Program-made: the position numbers and the translations under genes
Notes under the pieces: model-generated
Database searches by the model: none
Told to the model about the DNA's origin: nothing
Seen by the model: only the letters and a program-made list of their open reading frames with translations
Shown: in pieces, positions 36,468 to 47,004 of the stretch
How the letters are laid out: every line of letters begins with the position of its first letter
Position numbering within the stretch: position 1 is the first letter of the stretch
Assembly: GCA_015178975.1 (NCBI GenBank)
Contig: WHVD01000007.1
Location: 1,426,001-1,490,000 of the forward strand
Source of the DNA: Hysterangium stoloniferum
Taxonomy: Eukaryota > Basidiomycota > Agaricomycetes > Hysterangiales > Hysterangiaceae
Length of the DNA stretch: 64,000 nucleotides
Direction: 5' to 3'

Positions 36468-36731
36468 ATTCATCCCTGACCTTCCTTAATATAGTCTCAT
36501 AAGTCAAGGATAAGAGTACTTTGTTTTCATCACATTTTCAAACTCAGCTGCACCTTTAGTTAGTCACTCGCTAGCCGAGGATTCCTTAGACTTTTCTCTT
36601 CGGATTCCCAAGTAATAATGTACATTGTATGTATATAATAGATAGGTATAAAACTTACTTCGGATTCCCTCTGCTAGTGCCCCAACTCAGTCGTAGTGCG
36701 AGTCAGTGTGGTCTAGAGAGTCGCCCTTACA
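36440..36731 (+). repeat. Gypsy-3 3' LTR
   Basis: 292 bp, lacking TCTGCTAGGT relative to the 5' copy. Confidence 0.93.
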
Positions 36732-36736
36732 CAAAT

Positions 36737-37239
36737 ACGTTATCAAAAATATTCCGACATACATCAAAAAGAGTCTTTCAACTTTCCAATCCATTCTCAA
36801 GTCTTCGTACGATCCGACTTCATTTGAACGACTCGACCATCGAAAAAATTATCGGAAAAATTATTAGGCCCATTCGAAATCATTGCTCAACCAGAATCTC
36901 ATTCATATACATTAAAACTCCCCAATCATCTCAAAGGAATTCATCCCGTCTTTCACGTTTCAATGTTAGAACCATTTATCCCAATACTTTCCCAAATCAA
37001 AAACAACCTCCTCCTCCACCAATTTATGTTGAAGAAGAACCCAAATATGAAATTCGAGAAATTTTGGATTCAAAATTCGATAAAAGATATAAGGATTCAT
37101 TACAATATTTAGTTGCTTAGTTAGGTTACGAAGGAACAGACAAAGAAACTTCATGGTTAGGATCTCAAGATCTCGAACATGCTTTCGACCTTATTGAAGA
37201 ATTTCATCAAAAATATCCAAATCTTCCACGACATTAAAA
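36737..37239 (+). pseudogene. Gypsy-2 integrase C-terminus and chromodomain (resumed)
   Basis: Continues after Gypsy-3: FVRSDFI-stop-TTRPSKKL (TGA), LLGPFEIIAQPESHSYTLKL, HPVFHVSMLEPFIP, a frame change, then a chromodomain YEIREILDSKFDKRYKDSLQ, YLVA-stop-LGYEGTDKETSWLG. This stop is TAG where Trp is expected, the only non-TGA stop I found here. Ends YPNLPRH at 37239. Confidence 0.8.
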
Positions 37240-37305
37240 ATTTCATTCAACTATCTTTCGACACTTATTTCAACATCTATTCGACAAAATCGAAAAAAAA
37301 TTATA

Positions 37306-38174
37306 TCAAAATGCAAAAACATCAATTATATCAAAATTTAAGTATCTACAAATCTTCAATCCCTCTCTCAATTCCACCACCTTATCCAACCATGCCCCCC
37401 TAAATCTCCCACTATTAACGCTAATGTCAGTCTCTTCACTAAAATCGCCACTTTCAACCAATTTCTTCGACAAAACCAAAAAATCCTTTCTGAACGCTTT
37501 CACCTCACCGATTAAATCTTCCATGGTTTCCTCTAATTTTGACATCCTTTCACCAATCGATTTTATCTCTTTCTCCAAGTCCTTATCCAACCAATGTTCT
37601 GACCTTCTCGACTGTCTAGAAAAATTCGACATTCTTGACATGACGTTGCGACGACTATTTTTCCTTTGTCCAAGCTTTTGAATCTCTGGACTACCATTTT
37701 CATTTTCATCTTCCGATTCTTCAATCACGTTTCGACTCTTTTTTCGGTTTCGATGTGGTTTTCCAGCTGGCCTATTTACAGTCCAGAGGCCCGATGCAAC
37801 CGATTGCACTGATCACAATTCGACGATGCGTTAGTTTTCTTGCACACGAAATTCATGTTAAAACACATAGTGCAACTGGAAAAAACAAATTAGCAAAATT
37901 CGACAAAAATTCGACAAAAACGAAAAATTATGAATTTTCCAATTTTGCTTCAAATTCCCATTGCATCCCAATTCCCTTACAAGTCACCTTATTGAATGGT
38001 TCTTCGCAACCTTCTATCCACTTTTTGGGAATTTCTTCTAAAAAATAACTAATTAACTAATTTTAAAGAAATCCCAGAAATCGACTTACCAACCACATCA
38101 ACAACCACATTCCTATCCTCAAAATCCAAAAACTCAGATCCTGATTCGAGTTGATTGACTTCTATATCAGACAT
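37306..38174 (-). CDS. Antisense accessory ORF of Gypsy-2: Cys-cluster and coiled coil
   Basis: Between the chromodomain end and the 3' LTR, on the strand opposite to pol. A start at 38174 gives MSDIEVNQLESGSEFLDFED then a GTAAGT intron ending TTTTTTAG, then EEIPKKWIEGCEEPFNKVTC. A further AT-rich intron-like stretch ends TTTTTTCCAG and is followed by CTMCFNMNFVCKKTN and NCDQCNRLHRASG, a Zn-cluster-like Cys pattern. After a frame change come a basic stretch (KPHRNRKKSRN) and a coiled coil (LEKEIKSIGERMSKLEETME) ending near 37306. The exon boundaries are my inference. Nuclear or DNA-binding role possible, not shown. Confidence 0.5.
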
Positions 38175-38254
38175 TGATTGAGGAACACGAAAATAGACGA
38201 TGAAAAAACTTTTCAAACTCCAACCTCGTGGGCTCGGTCACAAAGGGAGGATAC

Positions 38255-38684
38255 TGTCACAACCGTCACATGTCACATATTGTCACAAACATTCAAAGGT
38301 AACTTTTGACAACTCTTCGACCTATCGAATTCAACTCGACAAAACCGAACATTATCCGACACCATCGAATCTCTTTCGACATATCTCATTTCGACGTCAT
38401 ATATGATTTCATAATTAGTTCATAACATAGTCATAACGATACGACGAAAAGCATAAAAGGGCTACAAAAGGAGTGAGGGAAGTCAGTCGAAAAATCTGTA
38501 TATTAGTAATATTAGTAATCTATCTTGTCGTAACTTCTTCAACAAATACTTCCATGAGTTCTCACGACTGGTAATAGCCTCTTACTTCATCGACAGGGCG
38601 AATATATATTTCGTCGAACGAGGCTTTCGAGTTCGATTAGTAGAATATTATTCAACTTTATCGAAGAATAATCGATTCGTGACA
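38255..38684 (+). repeat. Gypsy-2 3' LTR
   Basis: 430 bp, about 97 % identical to the 5' LTR by eye; differences cluster at CpG/TpG pairs. Confidence 0.93.
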
Positions 38685-38940
38685 GAGGGCAACAATGTTG
38701 GTAAGACTCTTGTAGGGGGGTTTCAAGAGTTCCATGGCCTTTTCTGGGAGTTCATGGTAGGTTACAAAGACTATGAAGTTTCTGAGGCCATGGATTCTGG
38801 GAGTTCTGAGGGGACAGAAGAGGCAGAGAAATATGTGGGGCCTGAGAAGCTCAAAGAGCTTCATGAAGAGTTTGTTGGAGTGGGAAAGAAAAAGAGCCCA
38901 CCTATTGTGGTAGAGGACTAGATATATAATTTTCCTTTTA

Positions 38941-40235
38941 CAGCCCTTTGCATTATGTAAGGTGCATGCTAGATTTGCAGAGAAATATTGCTGAAAATTG
39001 CAAACCTTGTAGCTCTCACAATAATTGACCAATTGCCTTGTAACTTCATATATGTATTTTACTATTATATATATAGTATATCTTATGTTATAACTCCAAA
39101 ATTTTACCTACAGCATGTTTCCCAAAATTGCAGTCCATTTGAGCTTGCGAACCAATTCATAAGCCAATAGATGTGTCACTCTGTTAAGTGCCATGTCAGG
39201 AACTATCGGATAGGGTTAGGACATTGGCTTCAGCTTATGTGCTGCACCTCTATGCAAACACTCAAAAGTCCTTAATTTCAAAGGTGAGACTTACGATGGA
39301 AGATACAGATATTCAGAGTTCTGAAGAGTTCCGAATATCGAGCATACAGAAAGATGGAAGAGGGAATAAGAAACTAAGTCGATATCAGATCTAAAGTAAA
39401 GTACAAATTCACAGAAACTAATATAAGTCTTCTCATTATTGTACTACAAACTAAGACCACAATAAGATGGAAATGGAAGTATTCTGAAATGGGAATACAA
39501 CAAGACAAATCAGGGTGACAATATTCCAAAACAGGAATATAATAAACAAATGAGTGAATACTTGTCAACAGACAAATTACCAAATGCAGAACAAGGGAAG
39601 AATGCAGAAGATATGGTAACTATGATGTTCTGTAGTCAGAGGTCGGAGGTTGGAAGTCAGAGGTCGGAGGTTGGAAGTCAGAGGTCGGAGGTTGGAAGTC
39701 AGAGGTCAGAGGTTGGAAGTCAGAGGTTGGAAGTCAGATATCGAAACATCCGGGAATGGGTCGTAACACACTCCCAATGAGCTTATATGTAATGTTGTTT
39801 TACATGTATCTAGGTATAAAAAATGACAGTGCCTGGCTTTGTGGTCAAGCTAATGTGAGTGAGTTTTTTGCCAAGTAAATGCATACAAACTACTCTCATA
39901 CAGGTTTGCAGCTGGTATTTAGACCACAAAAGCCAGGCACTGTCACTTTTTACTACCTTGATACATGTAAAACAACATATTACAAGCTCATTGGGAGTGA
40001 CACATCTGTTGGCTCATAAATTGGTTTGCAAGCTCAAATGGACTGTGATTTTGGGAAACAGGCTGTAGGTCAAATTTTGGAGTTATAACATCAAAATATA
40101 CTAGATATATATAGTAAAATATGTATATAAAGTTACAAGGTGATTGGTCAATTATTGAGAGAGCTACGAGGTTCACAATTTTCAGCAATATTTCCCTGCA
40201 AATCTAACATGTGCCTTATGTAATGCAAAGCACTG
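38941..40235. mobile_element. Foldback MITE, Tc1/mariner-like ends, split by LTR
   Basis: Ends CAGCCCTTTGCATTATGTAA and the inverse of CAGTGCTTTGCATTACATAA, flanked by TA (38939-38940, 40236-40237). Without the LTR it is about 703 bp, nearly all two inverted arms of about 320-340 bp around a short centre near 39890. No ORF. It begins 19 bp after the stop of the split host-like gene. Confidence 0.8.
39182..39768 (+). mobile_element. Solo LTR, family C (587 bp), in the MITE
   Basis: TGTTAAGTGCCATG...GGGTCGTAACA, perfect TSD CACTC (39177-39181, 39769-39773). Shared core at about 39212-39245. Contains about five units of a 21-bp minisatellite (TCAGAGGTCGGAGGTTGGAAG unit class) at 39634-39735. 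Confidence 0.9.
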
Positions 40236-41022
40236 TAATACTTTAATGAAAAGTGTGAAAAGATAGGAAAATCTGTGGGATATCTGCTTAAGACAAAAAT
40301 GAAATAAGTCAAAAATCTGTAAAGCAAGAGAGAAATAGGGTGGCAAGGAAAAATGAGATGAGTCCAAGATGTGTATGGGTTCCACAGATAATGTGGTCAG
40401 AGAGATGATAATCATCCTGGTTTGACTGGGTAAGCTGTATGAAAATCAGTGACACTCTCTATGCCATTCCCAAGTTCCATGGCCAAAATCCAAGAAGTTT
40501 CTTCATCTGTACCCTTACAACCCACCCACTTGACCAAGTAGAGCATTTTACAAGTGCATTAATGATTATCTATTTTTGAGTCTAGTCAGGTTCTCCATCT
40601 ATAATGACTAGAGGGGGCAGAGGTTGCATGCAGTCTGGGATAGTGTTAGCAGTACATGGTTCTAACATAGAGACATGAAATACTGGGTGTACAGCATGCT
40701 GCTATCTGGAAGCCACAAGGTCCATGCAAGCTGGCTTGTGCTATGATTTCGAATGGTCCTAAATACTTTTCAGCAAGTTTTTTAGAAGGACGAGTAGTCT
40801 GGAAGAATTGAGCTTTAACAAAGACATGGTCACCAATCTTAAAGTTAGGTGGTGGAATCTGGTTTCTGTCTGCTGAACATTGGCATTGTTCTTGGGCAGA
40901 TATTATCACATTCCAGAGTTCTTGATGGAGTTCATTGAGGTCCGTGACAAACTCTTGAGCATGGGCAGAGGCCATGTTCCATTCTGGGTGAACCATGATA
41001 TTGGGATTATAACCTTTGTTTG

Positions 41023-41760
41023 TGTTATGACTGTGTCACAACCTGACGATACTATTGTCTGCCTACATTTCAATTTCTTGGTCAAGTCATCATATCGGCA
41101 ACCATCAGTATACCGACACTGACATATACCTTCACAGTGATCAAACCCCATTTACACCCCTGTCAAGTTATACTCATACCATCTGGTTATGCTTTGATAC
41201 ATCCCCTTTTTATTATGATGATCCATTTAACTCTATGTTTCACATATGCCTGTATATACTTGTAGCCCTTGGACTATTCCCTTTCTCATAATTCCACTCT
41301 CAGTTAATCATGGCTTCCAATCTTATAATAACCTTCTGGTTCCTGGTCAAGTTTATTTGTCACTAATTGGACATTCCCACTCTTACCTTAGTTAGTATTT
41401 CGAGATGCCGATAACTAGTATTTAAGTCCAACTGTAGTGTAGCTACAAAGCAATCAGAATATTGACTCAGAACACTTGTATACATACATCTCTCATAGTC
41501 TCGCTCTAAATATCCCACTCTCTACCTCTGCTTGTGCTCCCTCACCCTCGGTTTCCAACCCTTCAACCCAACCCTCAACTTATCCTTCAGCTTCTTATCG
41601 GTGACTTACTGAGAGGATTATTGACAGGACTAGTTTTCCACCTGCCTGAAATTTAAGGACACCCGATGGTAACTTGCAAGGGTGCAGCATATAAGCTGAA
41701 GCCAAGTCCTTCTGTTTGGTCCCCATCAGTTCCCCAAACCACCCATTTTAGTTCTTAACA
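41023..41760 (-). mobile_element. Solo LTR, family B (738 bp)
   Basis: TGTTATGACTGTGTC...GTTCTTAACA, perfect TSD GTTTG (41018-41022, 41761-41765). Inverted relative to the next LTR, only 14 bp away. Core at about 41685-41712. Confidence 0.9.
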
Positions 41761-41774
41761 GTTTGCAAAAAAAG

Positions 41775-42508
41775 TGTTAAGAACTGAAAACTGACTATTG
41801 TCAGTAGGCTGACGGGGACCAATCAGAAGGACTTGGCTTCAGCTTATGTGCTGCACCCTCACAATTATCCGTCAGGTGTCCTTAAATTTCAGACGGGCAA
41901 AGACTAGTCCTAATGAATACCTCTCAGCAAACTACCGATTGGAACCGAAGGACAAGTCAAGTGTTGGGCCAAGGGGTCGGAGACCAAGAGTGGGTGAGTG
42001 CACACGAAGGTGGATAGCGGAGTACTTAGTATGAGACTTCTAGAGGTGTAAGAGGGTATTCTGAGTCGATATTCTGATTGCCTGGTAACTACAACTACAA
42101 CGGGTTCATATACAAGTATTTGGTGTCTAGAAAATACTAACTAGGAGAAGAGTGGAAAACGGTATTGACAAATAAGCTTGACTAGGAACGGGAAGGTTAC
42201 GATTAGTTCGGAGGCCATAAAATAACCGAGAGCAGGATTACGAGAAAAGGAAATAGTCCGAGGGTTACAAGTATATATAGACATATAGAGTAGAACGGAT
42301 CATCATAATAAAAAGGGACATATCAGAGTTTAACCAGATAGTACGAGTATATTTTGATGGGGGTGTAAATGGAGTTTGATCACCGCAAAGGCATACATCA
42401 GTATCGGAAGACCGATGGTTTCCGATGTGATGACTTGAATGATGACTTGAATTGTTGATAGGTGGCGATAACCTCGGGGACCATCGGGTTGCGACACAGT
42501 CGTAACAG
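41775..42508 (+). mobile_element. Solo LTR, family B (734 bp)
   Basis: TGTTAAGAACTGAAAACTG...CAGTCGTAACA; flanks AAAAG and GAAAG (one mismatch). Core at about 41826-41860. Confidence 0.88.
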
Positions 42509-43090
42509 AAAGGGGATATGCTGGTAGTGGCTGAGGGTGCATTGTTGTATGCAAATTCTGCAAGAGGTAACAGGGATTTCCAATTGTTCTGTTGATAGTT
42601 GCAATATATGTGGAGATATTGTTCCAGTGTCTGATTGACATACTCGGTTTCTTGGACCACTGGGCTTGCCAAAAGCTTTGTGGTCAAAAAATATTCCAGG
42701 TTTTTGTGATCTGTAACAATGTCAACTGGAATTCCCACACCCTCCAAATAGTGTCTCCATGCTTTGAAGGCTTCAAAAATGGCAAGAAGTTCTTTGTCAT
42801 GGACATCATAATTGAGCTCCAGTCCAGTAAAAGTCCAGGAGAGAAAAGTGACTAGGTGAATTTCTCTATCAGAGTCCTGGATAAACAAGATGGCTCCTAA
42901 TGCATAGTCCACAGCGCCTGTTTCAACATTGAGTGGGAGACCTGGTTTCCAGTGCCACAGAATGGGAGCTGAAGAAAAAGAATCCTTTAAAAGATTGAAA
43001 GCTGTATAATACTAATCATTGAAATTCCACAGGGCATCCTTACAAGTAAGATGAGTAAGGGGAACTGTGATTTTGGAATTTATTTTGTGG

Positions 43091-43981
43091 TGCAGTTCCT
43101 CCTGATCACTCTATGACACAACTACTGCCGGGTCACCCTACTGGGTTAATCTTGTGAAGATCTATGCAGCACCGGAATTGAAGGATCTAGACTTTTCTAC
43201 TATACCATACATACAAATACAGCCAGATAGATATTGTATTTCCAATTCTAACAATATTGTGCTCTTTGCATGTTGCATTCAAAATCAATTTTTTGATTAT
43301 TCTTGTCTACAACAGGAAAAATATCACAATTTACAGCTCTAGCATGTGCTGCCGCTGCTTTCTGTGCTTGTGTGCCCCATTAGTGAGCAGTTTTCGATAT
43401 ATCAGAGGTTGCTCAGGTCTGGGTCTGTAACTGCAATACATTTTTCATCACATTTTTCTACTAGCCAACCGAACTATGCTCTTTTTAATGAATGGCGGAG
43501 CGTGCGTTTGAAGGCCCGGGAAGGATTACACTTCCGAGGAGATCTTCTAGTTTAGACATGTTTGTATTACGAAGTAAAGTTTAATGGACACGTAGATACA
43601 GGTCAAAAATGATTTTCCTCATTACTTCAACCAAGGAAATGTTCTTACGCATTGTGGCTGGCCACTGCTTTCATGAGTATCTCACGTGTACTTACACTCT
43701 TTTCGCCAATGATCACTGACTGTCATGTAAACGATGGATACAGTCCTGTCTGACGTGAACCCTCTTGGGACTCGCAATCAAGCGTTGAAGCAACTTTTTT
43801 TTTCTTTCCGAAAAGCATGCCCGCAGGAACCTGGCCGGTGCTCTGGCCAATCCAAGGCGTTCGGACGCATCGAATACGCCTCCGGTCATCTGATGATCAA
43901 AATCACATAATCCAGATCCAGTACAGGCAACCATGATCACTGTACAGCATAAACTATTTTCTCTCCGAGATCCCTCCATCC
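43091..43981. other. Start of genic island, no gene assigned
   Basis: Sequence character changes near 43100 from repeats to higher-CpG unique sequence. Short ORFs (43346-43555 plus, 43713-43979 minus) look plausible as exons but have no recognisable motif. Confidence 0.35.
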
Positions 43982-45748
43982 ATGGAAGTCCTTCAACAAG
44001 ATATGGTTATAATGTTCGTACAAGACACCCGCACTACATCTCGCAACAATGGTAAGATAGACCATTATCTATGTGTTTTCCGAACCCCGCCAATCCCTGG
44101 AGCGTTTTATAGTTGCAGCGACCGCACTTTTACTTTATGACATCGTTATAACTTCAAATCAAGAAATCTCATTAATATGGAGGTGGGTAGTCCATACCTT
44201 ACTTTTCTCTTCGCTTCTTATACTAGCGCTTTTCAACTTAGTGCTCCTTGGTCGAAAGTTAAGGCCCTGCATCTGTGCACCCGGTACTATTCCGCGGCGT
44301 ATCTCCTTTTAAATTCATATGGTACGATATGTATCTGCCATAGTCCCCATTATTCCTGAAAGCTGTTTGCAGTATCCCTTAACAATGCGCTCTCTATCAA
44401 CGTGGGTCCATTACCTGTCAAATGTAGTGCATCACACTGACTGAGCCGATGGCTCAGTTGTCAGTGTTAGGCATACCATTAACTAAACTATACTTAGTAT
44501 TCATAGCTGTCATAACTATACACTCTTTCAAATGTTGTAAGCTGCCATATTTATTGAAAGATCCTACTCTCATTTCACGGTAGGGGTGCTGGTGTATTTA
44601 TCCCTTTGGTCGACATTCTAATTGTATTGCGTCTCTACGCACTATATAACCGAAGTAAAAAATGTAGGTTCTCATCATTCGCCACCACCACATATAACAC
44701 CCATTTCATGTCTTTTCCAGTGGCCGGACTTCTAATTGGCCTATGGTTGAGTAAGATTACGAAAACTGCACTCGCTGGGTACTAATGTAATTATTCCTTC
44801 AGTCGGGGCATCCGTGAGTATTTCACTGGATTTAACTTTATTTTCTTCACTGTAACATGTAGTAAATATAAGGACCATATCGTCGTGTCATACCTCTTCG
44901 CGCGTTCTGCCATTATTTTAAAAAATCCTATTCAGGACGGATGCTTTCCTATAATATATCCGAATTTCATTCTCTTTTCTGTCGCTGGGTTAGTCTTTAG
45001 CTTTTATCCGATAATGAACATGATTGGTCATGCTAATTGATTACCCAGAGCTTTATCGGGTGCCATCCAAGGTAAATGTCCCTCATAATATTTCAGCTAC
45101 TTCATACAAATGCTATCTTTAGCAACATATCTGGGATTGGCTTTATACGCCGTATTACGACGCAAGCAATCACTCAACCTTTCTAACACGCCGATGCTCA
45201 AAGTGTTCTTCAGGTTTGCTCCTCTATTACTTTAATTATCACCCATTCAGTTGACCTGAATTTAACCAGAGACGGGACAGCATATTTCTTCTGGTATAAT
45301 AATCTCTTCCTTGTTTCCGTGTTACTGGCTAATAAACCATTCTTAAAGTATTTTGGGTTTGCCATTGCCGTTATTTGGGAATACTCTAGGTGCTGATATC
45401 TCTCCCAAAGCATTGTATGTCTTCAATCTACTCCTGATTAGATTTGGACGAACTTTGCCTCTACAAATCGCCGGGAGCTTGTGAGTTTATCATCAACCAC
45501 AAACAAACAGGACATCTAGATAACTAATCATTATGACTAGATGGATCATATCCGTCGTATCTGTTTTCGTACGTAATGCCGTTTACTGAGAACGTCAATT
45601 TGACACTCGCAGCAGGCCAGTCGTATGATGCTTAACCTTAGGATGATGAATGACCCGTCGGATGACTCGACATTGCGCGAGACATGCGGCAGTGATGATG
45701 ATCGTTGTGAATTCTCCACTATCCCCCCTGCTGGGTTAGTCTCAATAC
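43982..45748 (+). CDS. DUF6533-type multi-pass membrane protein (multi-exon)
   Basis: Exon 1 from 43982 (MEVLQQDMVIMFVQDTRTT) to 44051, intron 44052-44112, then VAATALLLYDIVITSNQEIS and LIWR, the diagnostic DUF6533 start. Later exons read APWSKVKALHLCTRYY, ILIVLRLYALYNRSKK (the typical LRxYALY third-helix motif), SLATYLGLALYAVLRR, VFFR/DGTAYFF across an intron ending TTTAACCAG, TRWIISVVSVF, then SRMMLNLRMMNDPSDDSTLR (C-terminal R-hh-LR motif and acidic tail) to a stop at 45748. About nine short GT-AG introns are inferred; inner boundaries near 44360-45000 are uncertain. The family's biochemical role is unknown. The gene appears intact. Confidence 0.75.
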
Positions 45749-46462
45749 ACCGAACCGTCTGAACCAAGTCAGACAGGCTTTTGAGAGAGAAAAGACAGAA
45801 AAGATATAGCTCAAGCTTCATACTTGCATTGTTGTATCTATGCCACTTACGCCTTGTTGCACTTAACAGGCTGCACTGTCGGGCCGCATTGCAGTCTAGA
45901 TTTATCCCTAGATTTATTCACGTAGATAATTGTTAGAATAGAAGATATATAAAGACACAGAAGTCACCAGGAGTGACCAAACTCTGACTCTGACTTAAAC
46001 TCAAATGACCGGCGGTGGTGGATTGCCAACACGCAGATAAGTACTGTTGGGTACATATGAGTGGGTCTGAACCACACACAACTAACAATAACATGTTCTG
46101 AACATACTCACAACTCAAAATACCATTCCATCTTCTTCAACAGTGCTGGTGGAAGCTCCATTATGCAAAGGATTCCTAATGATTGCCCGCGACTTGTACG
46201 TTTAGTTAAAAGAGGCTCGAGTCATCCGGTTATCTCTGTGTTGCAAAGACCAGGAGAGGCGACTAGAGAAGGTGTGTTAATATATAGAATGCTCCCCTGA
46301 AAATTTAACTACGTCGACCGTGAAATTGGGTATCCGAAAGCATTCAATTTATGTCCTTAACGACTCATGAGAGACGAATGCGGAGAGTATGTGGTTTTAG
46401 TATTCTGGCAATTTCCGGGAGTCGCCAGTCATCTCCAGGTATCAGAACCACGTGAGGGTCTT
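45749..46462. other. Intergenic, no gene seen
   Basis: No convincing frame. A minus ORF over 45546-45821 is antisense to the DUF6533 3' end and is probably a shadow. A tandem CTGACT-like run occurs near 45980. Confidence 0.35.
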
Positions 46463-47004
46463 TTTTTTTTTCTTTCTTGATATATTTGTATCCCGCTTCA
46501 AGCAACAATGGCTAACTGCGGCTAGGGGGTGAAAAGGCCCCCAGAGAAACTATGCTACGGTGGTACGAAGTTCCGAGTGAGCTACGTGCGTGGAAGGGAT
46601 TTTAGTAAGCAAAGGGGGGGCATGTAGATATATATACATGGTATAGAGCTGAGGCCTTGAGGCCTTGGGTCGAAGCCCCAAGAAAAGCCCAAGATCCTGC
46701 TAGCAGGCGTCGACAAGGGCTGCAGGCACACCGAAGTCTTGCATTGCTAGTGCATAGGTGAATGCTGGAGTCGGGGGTGGGTAGGAAGGGTAGACCGCTG
46801 CCAGGCAGCAGTCCTGGTTGGTAGGTGCCAGTGACGTTCCGCAGACGACACTGGTGCGCGGCTGAAGGCTGCCGACTTTGACAGAGCAGTGAATTCAGAG
46901 GCCCCCAAACCTGTTCACTGTCATCCGCCTCTCCGCCCCTCACCACGAGCACTGGGGGCCCCAACCCCAGAGGCAGGTGGTGGTCATGGAACAAGAGAGC
47001 CTTG
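46463..47004 (-). mobile_element. Non-LTR retroposon copy with 15-bp TSD and poly(A)
   Basis: Flanked by identical 15-bp direct repeats CCACGTGAGGGTCTT at 46448-46462 and 47005-47019. Next to the left repeat is a T-run on the plus strand, the poly(A) tail of an element read on the minus strand. About 540 bp, markedly GC-richer than its surroundings. TSD length and tail are the marks of target-primed reverse transcription, so it is a SINE, a 5'-truncated LINE or a retro-copied RNA. A 157-codon minus frame (47075-46602) spans it but has no RT motif and starts in the flank. Confidence 0.7.

Larger units (their letters stand above)
30939..36731 (+). mobile_element. Gypsy-3, young chromodomain Ty3/Gypsy element
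   Basis: LTRs 30939-31240 (302 bp) and 36440-36731 (292 bp), nearly identical apart from a 10-bp indel and about one substitution. Perfect TSD CAAAT (30934-30938, 36732-36736); removing the insert restores the Gypsy-2 integrase frame (NIQKAQ then IRYQKYS). Polypurine tract AAAAGGGGGGGTGA before the 3' LTR. Coding gag to chromodomain, with several TGA stops, a frameshift in gag and a deletion in RT. Confidence 0.93.
25299..38684 (+). mobile_element. Gypsy-2, chromodomain Ty3/Gypsy element with nested insertions
   Basis: 430-bp LTRs (25299-25728, 38255-38684), perfect TSD GAGGG (25294-25298, 38685-38689). A purine-rich tract (CAAAGGGAGGATAC) precedes the 3' LTR. Internal order: gag, protease, RT, RNase H, integrase, chromodomain, then an antisense ORF. 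The LTRs differ at about 14 sites (roughly 3 %), nearly all C/T or G/A at CpG. Interrupted by a family-B LTR (28149-28871) and by Gypsy-3 (30939-36731). Many CGA-to-TGA stops. Confidence 0.93.
23945..38921 (+). pseudogene. Coiled-coil/Cys-cluster gene split by Gypsy-2
   Basis: Exon 1 (23945-24237): MGPKPTPCKPTARSS then a Glu/Lys-rich coiled coil ending AAECAKASTVSMGK, with a frameshift at an A-run near 24159. Intron 24238-24287 (GTAAGT...AATAG). Exon 2 (24288-24345) HKAAEVESESKGEPGSPQK, then GTAAGT. A later exon from about 25052 after CTACCTAG carries a Cys pattern (TCSALV, PECWLGVCLKVKCSLV), then WELGIHVERVGALEEILG to LLHEG at 25298. Beyond Gypsy-2 the frame resumes at 38690 with NNVGKTLVGGFQEFHG and ends PPIVVED at 38921. 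Both introns are phase 0 and the frame is continuous across the insertion. Function unknown; similar architectures are common multicopy ORFs in Agaricomycetes, so it may itself be element-borne. Confidence 0.6.
40416..43090 (-). mobile_element. Gypsy-4 remnant with two head-to-head solo LTRs
   Basis: Minus strand. About 43080-42620 reads RNase H (TCKDALWNFND, VDYALGAILFIQ, NYDVHDKELLAIFEAFKAWR, VTDHKNLEYFLTT), then jumps to ETEYVNQTLEQYLHIY, so most of integrase is deleted. It continues WKSLLPLAEFAYNNAPSATT and, after the two LTRs, NIMVHPEWNMASAHAQEFVT and FKIGDHVFVKAQFFQTTRPS down to about 40650, then a decayed tail. The closest relative in the window is Gypsy-2. Confidence 0.8.

Noticed and set aside
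25813..37239. UGA reassigned to Arg, i.e. an alternative code in these elements
   Set aside because: CGA is still used for Arg in the same ORFs, Copia-1 and host genes use ordinary stops, and frameshifts and deletions accompany the TGAs. CpG decay explains them more simply.
39634..39735. CRISPR-like array
   Set aside because: Contiguous 21-bp tandem repeats with no spacers, inside an LTR of a eukaryotic genome.
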